This document shows, one piece after another, positions 7,303 to 16,314 of a DNA stretch of 35,157 nt. The position numbers were made by a program, and so were the translations under genes. This DNA is from Lachnospiraceae bacterium (GTDB taxonomy: Bacteria > Bacillota > Clostridia > Lachnospirales > Lachnospiraceae): the NCBI GenBank assembly GCA_024681595.1, contig JAILAN010000035.1:1-35157 (forward strand). Reading direction: 5' to 3'. Below the pieces are notes generated by a model, which searched no databases, had not been told where the DNA came from, and was given only the letters and a program-made list of their open reading frames with translations. Positions within the stretch are counted from its first letter, which is position 1; every line of letters starts with the position of its first letter.

Positions 7303-9420
7303 ATGAAAAAGACCGGGGATCCGAAGACTGATTTAAATAATTTAGCCGAACAGGCCCGCAAGCACAGTGAGCCTTCAGTTATTACGCTTATTGCGCTGGT
7401 GGCTTTGTATCTGCTCGTATATTCCGGATTGACCGGGGCAGCGCACTCGGAAAATGTTATCATGATCAGGAATATCCCGCTTCCTGTCAGCGCGTTTGCC
7501 GGGGTTTTTTCTTCTCTTTCAAATCTCCTCATTATCATCATGGTGGTTATTTTCCGTAAAAAGGGATTTGCGATTGCACTGGTATTGCTGGTTTTGCAGT
7601 TCCCTTCGCTGTTGCAGGGTATTTTTATTGCACATAATCCCACCAGCATACCCGGGTTCTTCAGTTATATGTTCTCCGTATTGGCTGTTATTTTTATCAA
7701 TTACAGAAACAGTCAGATAGATGGATATCAGACTGGAGAAATAAGGAACCTTATCGAGAGACAGCAGTTTTCACAGCAGATGTTCGAACAGACTGCAGCG
7801 GCACTGGTAAATGCTATTGATGCCAAAGATACATATTCACACGGACATTCCCTCAGAGTAGCAGAGTACTCTGAGCGTATTGCCAGAAAGCTTGGTAAAT
7901 CAGATGAGGAATGCTATCAGATATATTACTCGGCTCTGTTACATGATGTCGGCAAGATAGGTATCGAAGACAATATCATCAATAAGAACGGTAAACTGAC
8001 AAAAGAAGAATATGAAGTGATAAAGCAGCATCCGGTAATGGGATATCAGATACTATCGACCATCAAACAGTTCCCATACCTTCATATCGGTGCACATTAT
8101 CACCATGAACGATATGACGGCAAGGGATACCCCGACGGATTAAAGGGAGAGGATATCCCGGAGATAGCAAGGATCATATCCGTGGCAGATGCCTATGATG
8201 CCATGTCATCAAACAGAAGCTACCGTTCAGCCATACCTCAGCAGCTGGTACGTGAGGAGATCGTCAAGGGTGCAGGTACACAGTTCGACCCCAGGATCGC
8301 GATCATCATGCAGCATCTTATCGACGTTGATACAGAGTATCGCATGAAGGAATGGATAGCTGAAAGGGAGCGTAACGGAAGCGAAGATATTCAATGCAAG
8401 GAAATGAGGAGCGCTTTTTCTGACGGTTACCTCGTCTCTTCAAATCTGACCAGGATAAAGCTGAAGTATCGGCCTGCCGGCGGATCTGCCGGTGTGGACA
8501 GACTTCCGGTCATGGTTCTATTTGATTCTCTGGATGGACACGTATATACCGAGGAAAAGCTCGCTTCGAAAATGAGCTATTATGAATACGGTGAAGTGTG
8601 GTTTGACGGACATGTGACTGAAAAGGGCATTCGCAAATCCATGACTCAGTTCTTTGAAAATGAAAATGAGGGCAAGATCAGATCTTCAGGAGACGGAATA
8701 GACTACGATATAGAAGCCGTCAGAGTAAAAGATCATGTCCTTCTTAAGATAGATAACGGATTTAAGACTGTTGCCGTCACAATAGCACTTCCCGACAGCA
8801 CCAGGTTTTCTTATATCAGTTTCACAGGCGAGAACTGCGAACTGTGTGATTTTAATATCGATGTCTCCAAAGAGACAATCTCTGATGACTATATCACGAG
8901 AATTGCCGAGGAGATCAGTTATATCAACGGACCTGTGGGTGATATGCCGAATCTTCAGATCGACGGTCACCGCAGCGCGTATACTGACGGGATACCGCTT
9001 GTTGACGGGCTTAAGATATCGTTCCATACCATGAGTCTGCCTATAGCCAGACTGATCTGGCACTGCCCGTATGTGATATTGTATCGCTCGTCAGACGGCA
9101 GGGTCAACGGAAACGGTTATCATGAATATAATGCCGTAAGGCTGGACGGGGAGAATATCGACGGCAGTGGCGGTATTGAGAACATGACTATAGTCAGACG
9201 AACCGACGATTTTAAAGGATGGGATGAATGGAAAAACTCCAATAAAGAGGGATTTGATTGTACCATCACCTTTGGCTATAAAGGAAACGAGATAACTCTG
9301 ATCACCGAAAATCAGGGATTGTATGTGATGAATACCGGTATGATCACCGACGGCGGAGGAAACCTTTTCGTGTCGCTGACAGGCGATCAGTGTGCTTTGA
9401 CCAACATACGGGTATCATAA
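7303..9420 (+). CDS. Membrane HD-GYP phosphodiesterase-like protein with duplicated C-terminal domain
   Basis: This 705-residue protein has four likely membrane helices at about 27-45, 61-83, 88-110 and 116-134, then a cytoplasmic HD-GYP domain at about 165-340. The metal ligands are present: HSLRVAEYS (182-190), the HD pair H214-D215 in LLHDVGKIG, and HHERYDGKGYPDGL (267-280), so the GYP motif is intact. HD-GYP enzymes hydrolyse cyclic di-GMP, and an intact motif suggests activity. The C-terminal half (about 369-705) is not a domain I recognise; it is an internal duplication (RSAFSDG at 369 matches RSAYTDG at 557, and FTGENC at 507 matches LTGDQC at 692). The pattern is beta-rich. The ribosome binding site is weak (CAGGAA). 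The gene stands alone between two terminators. A role as a signal-gated c-di-GMP hydrolase is inferred. Confidence 0.85.
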   Translation: MKKTGDPKTDLNNLAEQARKHSEPSVITLIALVALYLLVYSGLTGAAHSENVIMIRNIPLPVSAFAGVFSSLSNLLIIIMVVIFRKKGFAIALVLLVLQFPSLLQGIFIAHNPTSIPGFFSYMFSVLAVIFINYRNSQIDGYQTGEIRNLIERQQFSQQMFEQTAAALVNAIDAKDTYSHGHSLRVAEYSERIARKLGKSDEECYQIYYSALLHDVGKIGIEDNIINKNGKLTKEEYEVIKQHPVMGYQILSTIKQFPYLHIGAHYHHERYDGKGYPDGLKGEDIPEIARIISVADAYDAMSSNRSYRSAIPQQLVREEIVKGAGTQFDPRIAIIMQHLIDVDTEYRMKEWIAERERNGSEDIQCKEMRSAFSDGYLVSSNLTRIKLKYRPAGGSAGVDRLPVMVLFDSLDGHVYTEEKLASKMSYYEYGEVWFDGHVTEKGIRKSMTQFFENENEGKIRSSGDGIDYDIEAVRVKDHVLLKIDNGFKTVAVTIALPDSTRFSYISFTGENCELCDFNIDVSKETISDDYITRIAEEISYINGPVGDMPNLQIDGHRSAYTDGIPLVDGLKISFHTMSLPIARLIWHCPYVILYRSSDGRVNGNGYHEYNAVRLDGENIDGSGGIENMTIVRRTDDFKGWDEWKNSNKEGFDCTITFGYKGNEITLITENQGLYVMNTGMITDGGGNLFVSLTGDQCALTNIRVS

Positions 9421-9447
9421 AGTCTGATTTAATATCGTGGATGACAT

Positions 9448-9474
9448 GGGTCTGCAGATTGCAGACCCTTTTTT
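9448..9474 (+). terminator. Rho-independent terminator of the HD-GYP gene
   Basis: GGGTCTGC (9448-9455) pairs with GCAGACCC (9461-9468) around a 5-base loop, followed directly by six T residues. It sits 28 bases after the stop codon. Confidence 0.93.
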
Positions 9475-9567
9475 ATGGTTTCTGGTTAAATATAGCATTT
9501 TTTGACCGCATAATTTCGCAACAGATGATAGGTTTTGTTTACATAAAGGACTTATGATTTACAGAGT

Positions 9568-10698
9568 ATGAAAAAATCTGCTTTTTTTGTTGTTGAAAAC
9601 CTCATAAAGATGTTGAAGAATCTGGCACTTTTAGCGTCATTGTTTTTTGTGTGCGCAATCCTGTCTTCATGCAATAAGACCGAAGAAGAGAATATCGTGG
9701 TCATAGAGCCGGAAGAAGAGACCTCTGCTTACGGCCTTATCGCTGTGACCAGGGATGACGTGATCCTTTCTAAAAGCGTCACATGCACATACACTCAGAC
9801 CAAGGAGCAGACAATATCCTTCCCGGTAGGAGGCAAGAGAGTCTCCAAGGTTCATGTAAATGCCGGAGACTCGGTCAAGACGGGGGATCTGCTGATTGAG
9901 CTGTCTGAGGACAATCTGGGATCTCAGATAGATGAACTGGAGTATAAGATCGCCAAGAACACGCTTCTTTTGGGATACCTTGATAAGGCCGAGGAGTTTG
10001 ATAAACAAAGCGCATATAACAGTTTTGTCTATTACACCGATAAGGATGAGGATGATCTAAAGAAATACGATAAAAACATCGAATCCATTGAGCGTGACTA
10101 TGATTACAGACGTGAGGATTACAACGATGAGATAGAGTTTGATAAAAAGAAGCTAAGTGCCTTAAAGAGTGAGCAGTCAGGAAGCAAGATCTATGCGACA
10201 ATGAACGGTACTGTGTATTCCGTTGCCGATCATCTGGAAGGGTCGACCTCCAAAAAGGATGAAGTAGTTATGAAGATCGTTGACAGCAGATCCGGTTTTT
10301 TTGAAACTGCTGATGAAGACTGCCAGAGGCTCTTTAAAGAAGGTGATGTTATAGAAATGAGCATTGTATACGGCGATGCTTCGGGAGATTATGAACTCAC
10401 ACCTTATAATATCTCCTCATGGGGAGATATTCAGAGGTTCGATATATTAAGCGGACCCGATAATGAGGGAATAGACGTTGGAACAACAGGAACACTGAAA
10501 CTGGTCCTTGAAAGAAAGGACAGTGTTCTTTGCCTGCCGCTGGGCGCTATATATCACGCCGACGGCAAGCCCTATGTATATATTCTGGATGAAAATAATT
10601 TCAGACAGATGGTATGGATAGAAACAGGACTTACCGGTGATGATAAAGTGGAGATCACCAAAGGACTGTCTGAAGGTGACAAGGTGGTCTACAAATGA
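9568..10698 (+). CDS. MacA/HlyD-like lipoprotein adaptor of an ABC exporter
   Basis: This 376-residue protein is a membrane-fusion-type adaptor. It has a lipoprotein signal with lipobox ILSSC (Cys35). A first biotinyl-lipoyl half-motif (VGGKRVSKVHVNAGDSVKTG, 87-106) is followed by a helical hairpin or coiled coil at about 113-202. A second lipoyl half is near 207-240 (ATMNGTVYSVADHLEGS), then a beta-barrel and a membrane-proximal region containing LCLPLGAIYHADGKPYVYIL. The start is uncertain: neither ATG 9568 nor ATG 9610 has a strong ribosome binding site, and 9610 would give a typical 20-residue signal peptide. It is the first gene of an operon of five overlapping genes; its stop overlaps the next start (ATGA at 10695). 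In Gram-positives such adaptors assist MacB-like permeases in exporting peptides, lipids or antimicrobials. The cargo is unknown. Confidence 0.85.
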   Translation: MKKSAFFVVENLIKMLKNLALLASLFFVCAILSSCNKTEEENIVVIEPEEETSAYGLIAVTRDDVILSKSVTCTYTQTKEQTISFPVGGKRVSKVHVNAGDSVKTGDLLIELSEDNLGSQIDELEYKIAKNTLLLGYLDKAEEFDKQSAYNSFVYYTDKDEDDLKKYDKNIESIERDYDYRREDYNDEIEFDKKKLSALKSEQSGSKIYATMNGTVYSVADHLEGSTSKKDEVVMKIVDSRSGFFETADEDCQRLFKEGDVIEMSIVYGDASGDYELTPYNISSWGDIQRFDILSGPDNEGIDVGTTGTLKLVLERKDSVLCLPLGAIYHADGKPYVYILDENNFRQMVWIETGLTGDDKVEITKGLSEGDKVVYK

Positions 10699-12845
10699 GA
10701 AGTAAAAGGATCATAGCCAACTTAACACTGATATCCATGCTCTTGGGGTGCCTTGCCGGATGCTCGAAGGGTTCATCTTCGGCACAGGAAATAATGCCGA
10801 CCATCGAACTCATTGAACCTGTAGGTACGGCTCAGGGATATGAGAAAGCCTCCTTCCGGAATCTTAGCATGGTCAGCACCTATTCGGGAATCATATGTCC
10901 GGATACGGCTGAATACACCTATGAATCTGCACTGGCGTTCAGCTCATATGCTGCATTGCCGGGTGAACAAGTGAATTCCGGCGATCCGCTCTTTTACTCA
11001 AGATCCGAGAGTATAGAGGATGATGTAGAAAAAATAGAAGATGAAAACGCCGAACTGGTAGAATCCTTTGCAGATTATCTGGAAGATTATGTTTACGATC
11101 TGTCATCTGCCAAAAAGGCTGAGTATAAAGCATCAGTTGCATATCAGGAGATCAAGAATTACGAACCGTCAAGTGAAGACGATCCGATGTACGGGTTTTG
11201 GGCAAGGTCAGTTATGCCGTCGGAGAGCGCATACAAACAATCTGTTATGTCCAGAGAAAAACTCGAGCAGTCTTATATTGAGAAACAGCAGCTTTTTGAA
11301 CTGGATTATAATTATAATCTAAAGCGCATTGAGAGGCTCAAAGAAAAGGAAAATGAAGGCAGTGTCACCTCCGGCATGAACGGAGTTGTTGTAGCTTCGG
11401 CGTTTTACAATGCGGGTGATACGATCGCTCAGGGAAGCTCTATCATCGCTGTGGGTGATCCGGATGACAAAGAGATAAAGTGCGAATTTATCAGCAAATC
11501 CATAGTCAATAAAGCGGTGGATGTTTATGCGATCATAGATGGTCAGCGATATGAAGTTGTATATGAAAACATGGAGCCTGAGGAATACAGACGCCTTATG
11601 CAAAAGAACGATGCTGTCTATACCACATTTAAGCTGGCTGAAACGGCCGAGGATCTGCCGCTTGGCAAAATGGCGACTATAGTTGTTGTAGAAAAAAGGG
11701 TAACCAACGCGTTATGCGTACCCAAGGGAGCTGTTAACAAAGACGATGCCGGATTCTTTGTATATGTGCTCGATGGTGAAGAGAGTATTTATACTCCCGT
11801 TCAGACCGGTATGTCAGACGGATGCTATACAGAAGTGACCTATGGGGTCAAGGAGGGTGACAAGATACTGTATGATGCTCCCTATGATCTGGGGACCAAA
11901 TTCGGCAAGGTTCAAAAAGGAAACATTGTCAACACGTTCCAGTCGGACGGATACCTTTTCTACCCTTCGGCTGAATGGATCAGTAATCCCGCCAAAACCG
12001 GCACATGCTATCTTAAAAAAATGTGCGTTTCCCGTTATGAACAGGTCAGTGCCGGACAGCTCCTTTGCCAGGTAGAGATAACCGGAGACAGCGTAGAGAC
12101 CGGCAGGATAGAACGCAAGATACAAAGACAGCAGGAACGGCTGGTAGATCTTTATGATCAGAAGACCAAGACTTCGGATGAGGATGAATTAAACTCACTC
12201 GATCGCGCGATCAGGGAAAGAGAACGCTCGATAGAACACCTTCAGAAACAGCTCGACAAACTCACCCGTTATCTGGGTGTGGTGGATATCACTGCACCGT
12301 ATGACGGAATAGTTACGGACCTTAGCGAACTCAAAGATGGGGAACTGATAGGCTATGACACCAAACTGTTACAGGTTTCCTCCAACATATCCAGCTATAT
12401 AGTCGTGGAGGATAAAGGCTTCCTGTCATATGGAAATGAGGCGACCGTCACCATAAAGGATCAGAACGGTGAACGCACTGACATATCCGGAACAGTGGTA
12501 ACGTTAAACCCGTACGGGTTGTCCAAGGAACTGAATACAGGATATGCGCTCGTCAAGATCAATAGCGAAGACATGGATAAACTGATAGAATCCGGCTCAA
12601 ACATGCAAAACGGATACTGGAGCCGGAGCAGATATACGGTCAGTGCGACCGCCAAGGACATGAACAATGTGCTGCTCATTCCCAAGACTGCAGCCTACAA
12701 GTCGGGAAATGACACTTATGTCATAACCAAGGGTGATGACGGTGAGGTACGATTGGTTAAATTCTACGCGGGCGGTGCTGACAATGCAAATTATTGGGTG
12801 GCATACGGAGACATCACGGAGGGTATGGAAATATGCTTGGAATAA
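10695..12845 (+). CDS. Lipoprotein with two tandem MacA/HlyD-like adaptor units
   Basis: This 716-residue protein has a clean lipobox LAGC (Cys23) and is about twice the length of its upstream neighbour. The first adaptor unit covers about residues 55-400. It has a degenerate lipoyl half (80-105), a helical region (105-215), SGMNGVVVASAFYNAGDTI (226-244), a beta-barrel, and LCVPKGAVNKDDAGFFVYVL (340-359). The second unit covers about 405-716: a lipoyl half near 440-462 (SRYEQVSAGQLLCQVE), a coiled coil at 468-525, ITAPYDGIVTDL (532-543), a barrel, and LLIPKTAAYKSGNDTYVI (660-677). Each unit ends with a membrane-proximal sequence (VKEGDKILY; ITEGMEICLE). It overlaps the gene before it by 4 bases and the permease gene after it by 13 bases. 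The fusion would give a double-length adaptor; function is inferred from the family. Confidence 0.82.
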   Translation: MRSKRIIANLTLISMLLGCLAGCSKGSSSAQEIMPTIELIEPVGTAQGYEKASFRNLSMVSTYSGIICPDTAEYTYESALAFSSYAALPGEQVNSGDPLFYSRSESIEDDVEKIEDENAELVESFADYLEDYVYDLSSAKKAEYKASVAYQEIKNYEPSSEDDPMYGFWARSVMPSESAYKQSVMSREKLEQSYIEKQQLFELDYNYNLKRIERLKEKENEGSVTSGMNGVVVASAFYNAGDTIAQGSSIIAVGDPDDKEIKCEFISKSIVNKAVDVYAIIDGQRYEVVYENMEPEEYRRLMQKNDAVYTTFKLAETAEDLPLGKMATIVVVEKRVTNALCVPKGAVNKDDAGFFVYVLDGEESIYTPVQTGMSDGCYTEVTYGVKEGDKILYDAPYDLGTKFGKVQKGNIVNTFQSDGYLFYPSAEWISNPAKTGTCYLKKMCVSRYEQVSAGQLLCQVEITGDSVETGRIERKIQRQQERLVDLYDQKTKTSDEDELNSLDRAIRERERSIEHLQKQLDKLTRYLGVVDITAPYDGIVTDLSELKDGELIGYDTKLLQVSSNISSYIVVEDKGFLSYGNEATVTIKDQNGERTDISGTVVTLNPYGLSKELNTGYALVKINSEDMDKLIESGSNMQNGYWSRSRYTVSATAKDMNNVLLIPKTAAYKSGNDTYVITKGDDGEVRLVKFYAGGADNANYWVAYGDITEGMEICLE

Positions 12846-15631
12846 TGCTGCAGAAGATGTGGCAGAAAAAGTGGATGAATTTAAGCCTCCTGCTTGGATG
12901 TGTACTCCTCATAGCCACAACAGTCAGTTTTCCTCTATATCAGAAAGCTGCCTATGACAGAATGCTGCAGGATGAGTTTACCAAATATATAGCATCCGAG
13001 GGCAGATGGCCGATGATCATACGCATGAGTGCCAACTGCAACAAGGATAAAAAGGGTACGATCGGTAAGGTCACGAATTACTCAAAGGAGATATATTCCC
13101 TGCTTGGTGCCGGGGAATATCTTACGCTGTATTACTACAGCATATTCCGTGCGCCCGTTAAATCCGATATCAACAGGGACGACGCATCCGATATGGATCT
13201 GTCGCTGAGCTCCATGAGCGATCTTCATGAGCATGCCAAACTGATAAACGGAGATATGTACTCCGAAGACGGAGTGGATGAGGATGGGAACATAGAGGTC
13301 ATCGTATCTCAGGCCACATTGGTATCCCGCGGACTGCTGCTCGGAGAAACCCTTAAATTTGACAGGCTTAAAACCGCGGATGGCAAGGATATAAGGATCA
13401 GGATCGTCGGTGTCTTTACAAAGGATGAACAGGATAAATTCTATTTCCAGGAGAATCCGGAAAACCTGTATGAGTCATGCTTTATGTCTCCGGACCTGTT
13501 CAATGAGATGTTCCTGGGGGATAAATCCGAAGGCTATAATATAAACATTGATGTTTATGACCTTATAGATTATGAATCCGTAACGGCATCAATGATCAGC
13601 AATATAAATGACCAGACGGAATATCTGTGCAACAAGAGCGCTTATAAGAGCGTTATCAAGGATCCGGCATACCAGAGCATACTTGAAGAGTATGAGATCA
13701 AGAAGGTCAGGATATCCGCCACATTATTGATATTACAGATCCCGGTGCTGGTTTTGCTGGCAGCTTTCCTCCTTATGATATCAGGACAGATGTATGAGAT
13801 GGAACGCAATGAGATATCGGTCATCAAGAGCCGCGGAAGCTATCGGGGACAGATATTGCTGCTGTATATCTATCAGGGACTGTTCCTTACGATACTCGGA
13901 GCCGTGATAGGCATCCCTCTCGGGGGTCTGTTCAGCCGTATCCTCGGATCGACCAGAAACTTCCTTGAGTTTGATTTCAGTTCTTCATTAAAGATCACAT
14001 ATACGACTGAAACCCTTGTGTATGCTCTTATCGCCATGACGGTCACACTGCTTAGCATATCCATTCCGGCGATCAAGCACAGCAAGGTTTCGATCGTTCA
14101 CCTTAAACAGCAAAAAGCCATCAAGAAAAGGAGCCTGTGGGAGATACTGTTTTTGGATATAATTCTCATAGGAGTGTCTCTTTACGGGTTTTATACATTT
14201 AATAAGAGGATGAAGGATATATCAACGACCGTGCTGTCGGGTCAGAAACTGGATCCTCTGCTTTATGTCAGTTCATCGCTTTTTATCGTAGGAATGGGAC
14301 TGTTTTTTTTAAGGATACAGCCTCTCTTGGTTAAATTGATATATCTTTGCGTCAGGAAGATCTGCGGACCCGCCGGTTATATCTCTTTTATGGAGAATAT
14401 CAAGAACGGACGCAAGATGCAGCTTATCATGCTTTTCCTTATCATGACGGTATCCCTCGGAATGTTTCATGCCACGGTCGCAAGGACGATACTTGAAAAT
14501 GCCGTGGAAAACACTGACTACCGGGACGGAGCGGATCTTATCATCAAAGAAAACTGGCCTGCCATAACCGACCAGTCGGGAGTTCCGACAGGGCAGTATA
14601 TGGAGCCGGATTACAACAAATATGCATCCATGGATTTTGCCAACTCGTATACCAAGGTTTTCTATGATGACAGAGCTTTTATCAAGCAGGGCAAGACGGG
14701 ACGACTGTCCGTGACGCTGATGGGGATCCACACCAGAGAATTCGGACAGATGACATTTATACGCCAGGGTATCAATCCCAAGCAGTACTATGAGTACCTT
14801 AATGAACTGGCTGCTGTTGAAGACGGCGTGCTCCTGTCTGAGAACTTCATGTCAAAATATGATTACAAGGTCGGTGATTCCATCACGTTCAACAATTCAG
14901 ACGGAACATCGACTACCGGGACCATCGTGGACTTTGTCAGCTATTTCCCGACTTATTCGCCTACGGTTACAGTGATCAATCCTGACGGAAGCGCCACCAC
15001 CGAGGATAATTTCCTTGTTGTCGCTCAATATGCGAGATTAAAAAAACAGTGGGGTGTAAAGCCCTACGAGATATGGGCGGATCTTAAGGAAGATGCGTCA
15101 CCGGATGCGGTCTATGACTTTATCGAAAAGAACAATATGAAGATAAAGAGGTACGTCAACAAATCAGAAGATATAGAAAACACCATGACAGATCCTCTGC
15201 TTCAGGGAACTAACGGTGTCCTTACCATGGGATTCGTTGTCACATTGCTTTTGTGCGGTGTCGGATATCTGATCTACTGGATAATGTCCATAAGGGAGAG
15301 GGAACTCATCTTCGGAGTGCTGCGTGCGTGCGGACTTCATAAAAATGAGATAGTTCACCTGCTCGTCAATGAACAGATTTTCTCGGGCCTGTTTTCTATA
15401 CTGGCAGGTATAGGGATCGGCTATCTGACTTCGAGGATGTTCGTGCCCATGCTTCAGACCTCCTATGCAACTTCGGAGCAGGTACTCCCGATGAGGCTCA
15501 TAACCAGAGCATCGGATCTTTACAGACTGTACGGGATAATCGCAGCGGTTATGTTTATAAGTATTTTCGTTCTGATTTTTATACTCTTTAGTATGAATGT
15601 GACCAAAGCATTGAAACTCGGTGAAGAATAA
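12833..15631 (+). CDS. Large MacB/FtsX-type ABC exporter permease
   Basis: I choose ATG 12833, with GGAGGG at 12818-12823 nine bases upstream, giving 932 residues; an in-frame TTG at 12794 would start inside the upstream gene without this site. The N-terminus has a helix at about 16-34, then an extracellular domain of roughly 270 residues. A cluster of helices follows (LQIPVLVLLAAFLLMISGQM, QGLFLTILGAVIGIPLGG and others), then a helix at MQLIMLFLIMTVSLGMF, a second extracellular domain of about 200 residues, and three C-terminal helices. The cytoplasmic segment RERELIFGVLRACGLHKNEI is typical of FtsX/MacB proteins. This two-repeat layout is characteristic of Gram-positive mechanotransmission exporters. 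It is encoded with two adaptors and two ATPases, which suggests one complex, possibly with a heterodimeric ATPase pair. The substrate is unknown. Confidence 0.88.
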   Translation: MLGIMLQKMWQKKWMNLSLLLGCVLLIATTVSFPLYQKAAYDRMLQDEFTKYIASEGRWPMIIRMSANCNKDKKGTIGKVTNYSKEIYSLLGAGEYLTLYYYSIFRAPVKSDINRDDASDMDLSLSSMSDLHEHAKLINGDMYSEDGVDEDGNIEVIVSQATLVSRGLLLGETLKFDRLKTADGKDIRIRIVGVFTKDEQDKFYFQENPENLYESCFMSPDLFNEMFLGDKSEGYNINIDVYDLIDYESVTASMISNINDQTEYLCNKSAYKSVIKDPAYQSILEEYEIKKVRISATLLILQIPVLVLLAAFLLMISGQMYEMERNEISVIKSRGSYRGQILLLYIYQGLFLTILGAVIGIPLGGLFSRILGSTRNFLEFDFSSSLKITYTTETLVYALIAMTVTLLSISIPAIKHSKVSIVHLKQQKAIKKRSLWEILFLDIILIGVSLYGFYTFNKRMKDISTTVLSGQKLDPLLYVSSSLFIVGMGLFFLRIQPLLVKLIYLCVRKICGPAGYISFMENIKNGRKMQLIMLFLIMTVSLGMFHATVARTILENAVENTDYRDGADLIIKENWPAITDQSGVPTGQYMEPDYNKYASMDFANSYTKVFYDDRAFIKQGKTGRLSVTLMGIHTREFGQMTFIRQGINPKQYYEYLNELAAVEDGVLLSENFMSKYDYKVGDSITFNNSDGTSTTGTIVDFVSYFPTYSPTVTVINPDGSATTEDNFLVVAQYARLKKQWGVKPYEIWADLKEDASPDAVYDFIEKNNMKIKRYVNKSEDIENTMTDPLLQGTNGVLTMGFVVTLLLCGVGYLIYWIMSIRERELIFGVLRACGLHKNEIVHLLVNEQIFSGLFSILAGIGIGYLTSRMFVPMLQTSYATSEQVLPMRLITRASDLYRLYGIIAAVMFISIFVLIFILFSMNVTKALKLGEE

Positions 15632-16314
15632 TGAGCGATATAATGATAAAGACCAACAACATAAAACGTTCATTTCAGACACCCGCAGGCCCGTTCTGGG
15701 CGTTAAAGGGGATCGATATGGAGATACCTGCAGGAACATTTGCCATTTTAAAGGGACGTTCCGGTTCGGGTAAGACTACACTGATGAACATCATCAACTC
15801 TCTCGATGATCCGACAGAGGGTGAGGTATTTATAGACGGAGTTAATCTTAAGGATCTGTCCGACAAGGAACGCGAGAACTTAAGAAGGACCAAAATGGGT
15901 TTCGTATTTCAGTCGGTATCTTTGATCCCTTCGCTCAATGCCTTTCAGAATGTTGAGTTCTCCATGCGAATGGCGGGGATGAAGATCAACCGTGAGAGTC
16001 AGAAACGTGTTGAGGACTGTCTTAAGCTGGTAGGACTCGGCAACAGGATGAATCACATGAGTGCTGAAATGTCCGGAGGTGAGCAGCAAAGAGTTGCCAT
16101 AGCGCGTTCACTGGCGCATCATCCCGGGATCATCTTTGCAGATGAGCCGACGGCCGAACTTGATTCTGCTATGGCGGTCAAGGTTACGGAGATATTTAAG
16201 GAAATGACCAGGCGCGAGGGCATAACAGTCCTTATGACAACTCATGACGTAGGCCTCATGGGGGCAGCCGATATGCTTATAGAACTCGAAAACGGGGAGA
16301 GGGTCAATGGCTGA
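15631..16314 (+). CDS. ABC exporter ATPase (LolD/MacB type), first of two
   Basis: This 227-residue protein is a single nucleotide-binding domain. Walker A is GRSGSGKTT (42-50), the Q-loop glutamine is at 94, and the signature is MSGGEQQRVAIARSL (147-161). Walker B with the catalytic glutamate is IIFADEP (167-173) and the switch histidine is H205 (TTHD). The length is typical of LolD/FtsE-type ATPases that serve FtsX-like permeases. The ATG at 15631 overlaps the stop of the permease gene by one base, and the 3' end overlaps the next ATPase gene by 8 bases, so all are translationally coupled. All catalytic elements are present, so it should be active. It is diverged from its neighbour rather than a recent copy, for example at the D-loop (AELD here, GSVD there). 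Confidence 0.92.
   Translation: MSDIMIKTNNIKRSFQTPAGPFWALKGIDMEIPAGTFAILKGRSGSGKTTLMNIINSLDDPTEGEVFIDGVNLKDLSDKERENLRRTKMGFVFQSVSLIPSLNAFQNVEFSMRMAGMKINRESQKRVEDCLKLVGLGNRMNHMSAEMSGGEQQRVAIARSLAHHPGIIFADEPTAELDSAMAVKVTEIFKEMTRREGITVLMTTHDVGLMGAADMLIELENGERVNG

Noticed and set aside
9502-9531. TTGACC as the -35 of the export operon promoter
   Set aside because: The sequence at the proper -10 distance (ATGATA/TGATAG) does not match a -10 well enough.
12794-12832. TTG start for the large ABC permease
   Set aside because: It adds 13 residues read out of frame within the adaptor gene; ATG 12833 has GGAGGG nine bases upstream.
14309-14731. 140-codon open frame on the - strand
   Set aside because: It is wholly antisense to the FtsX-type permease and has no ribosome binding site or domain.
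15164-15739. 191-codon open frame on the - strand
   Set aside because: It lies antisense over the end of the permease and the start of the ATPase gene, both with clear motifs; its protein has no recognisable domain.
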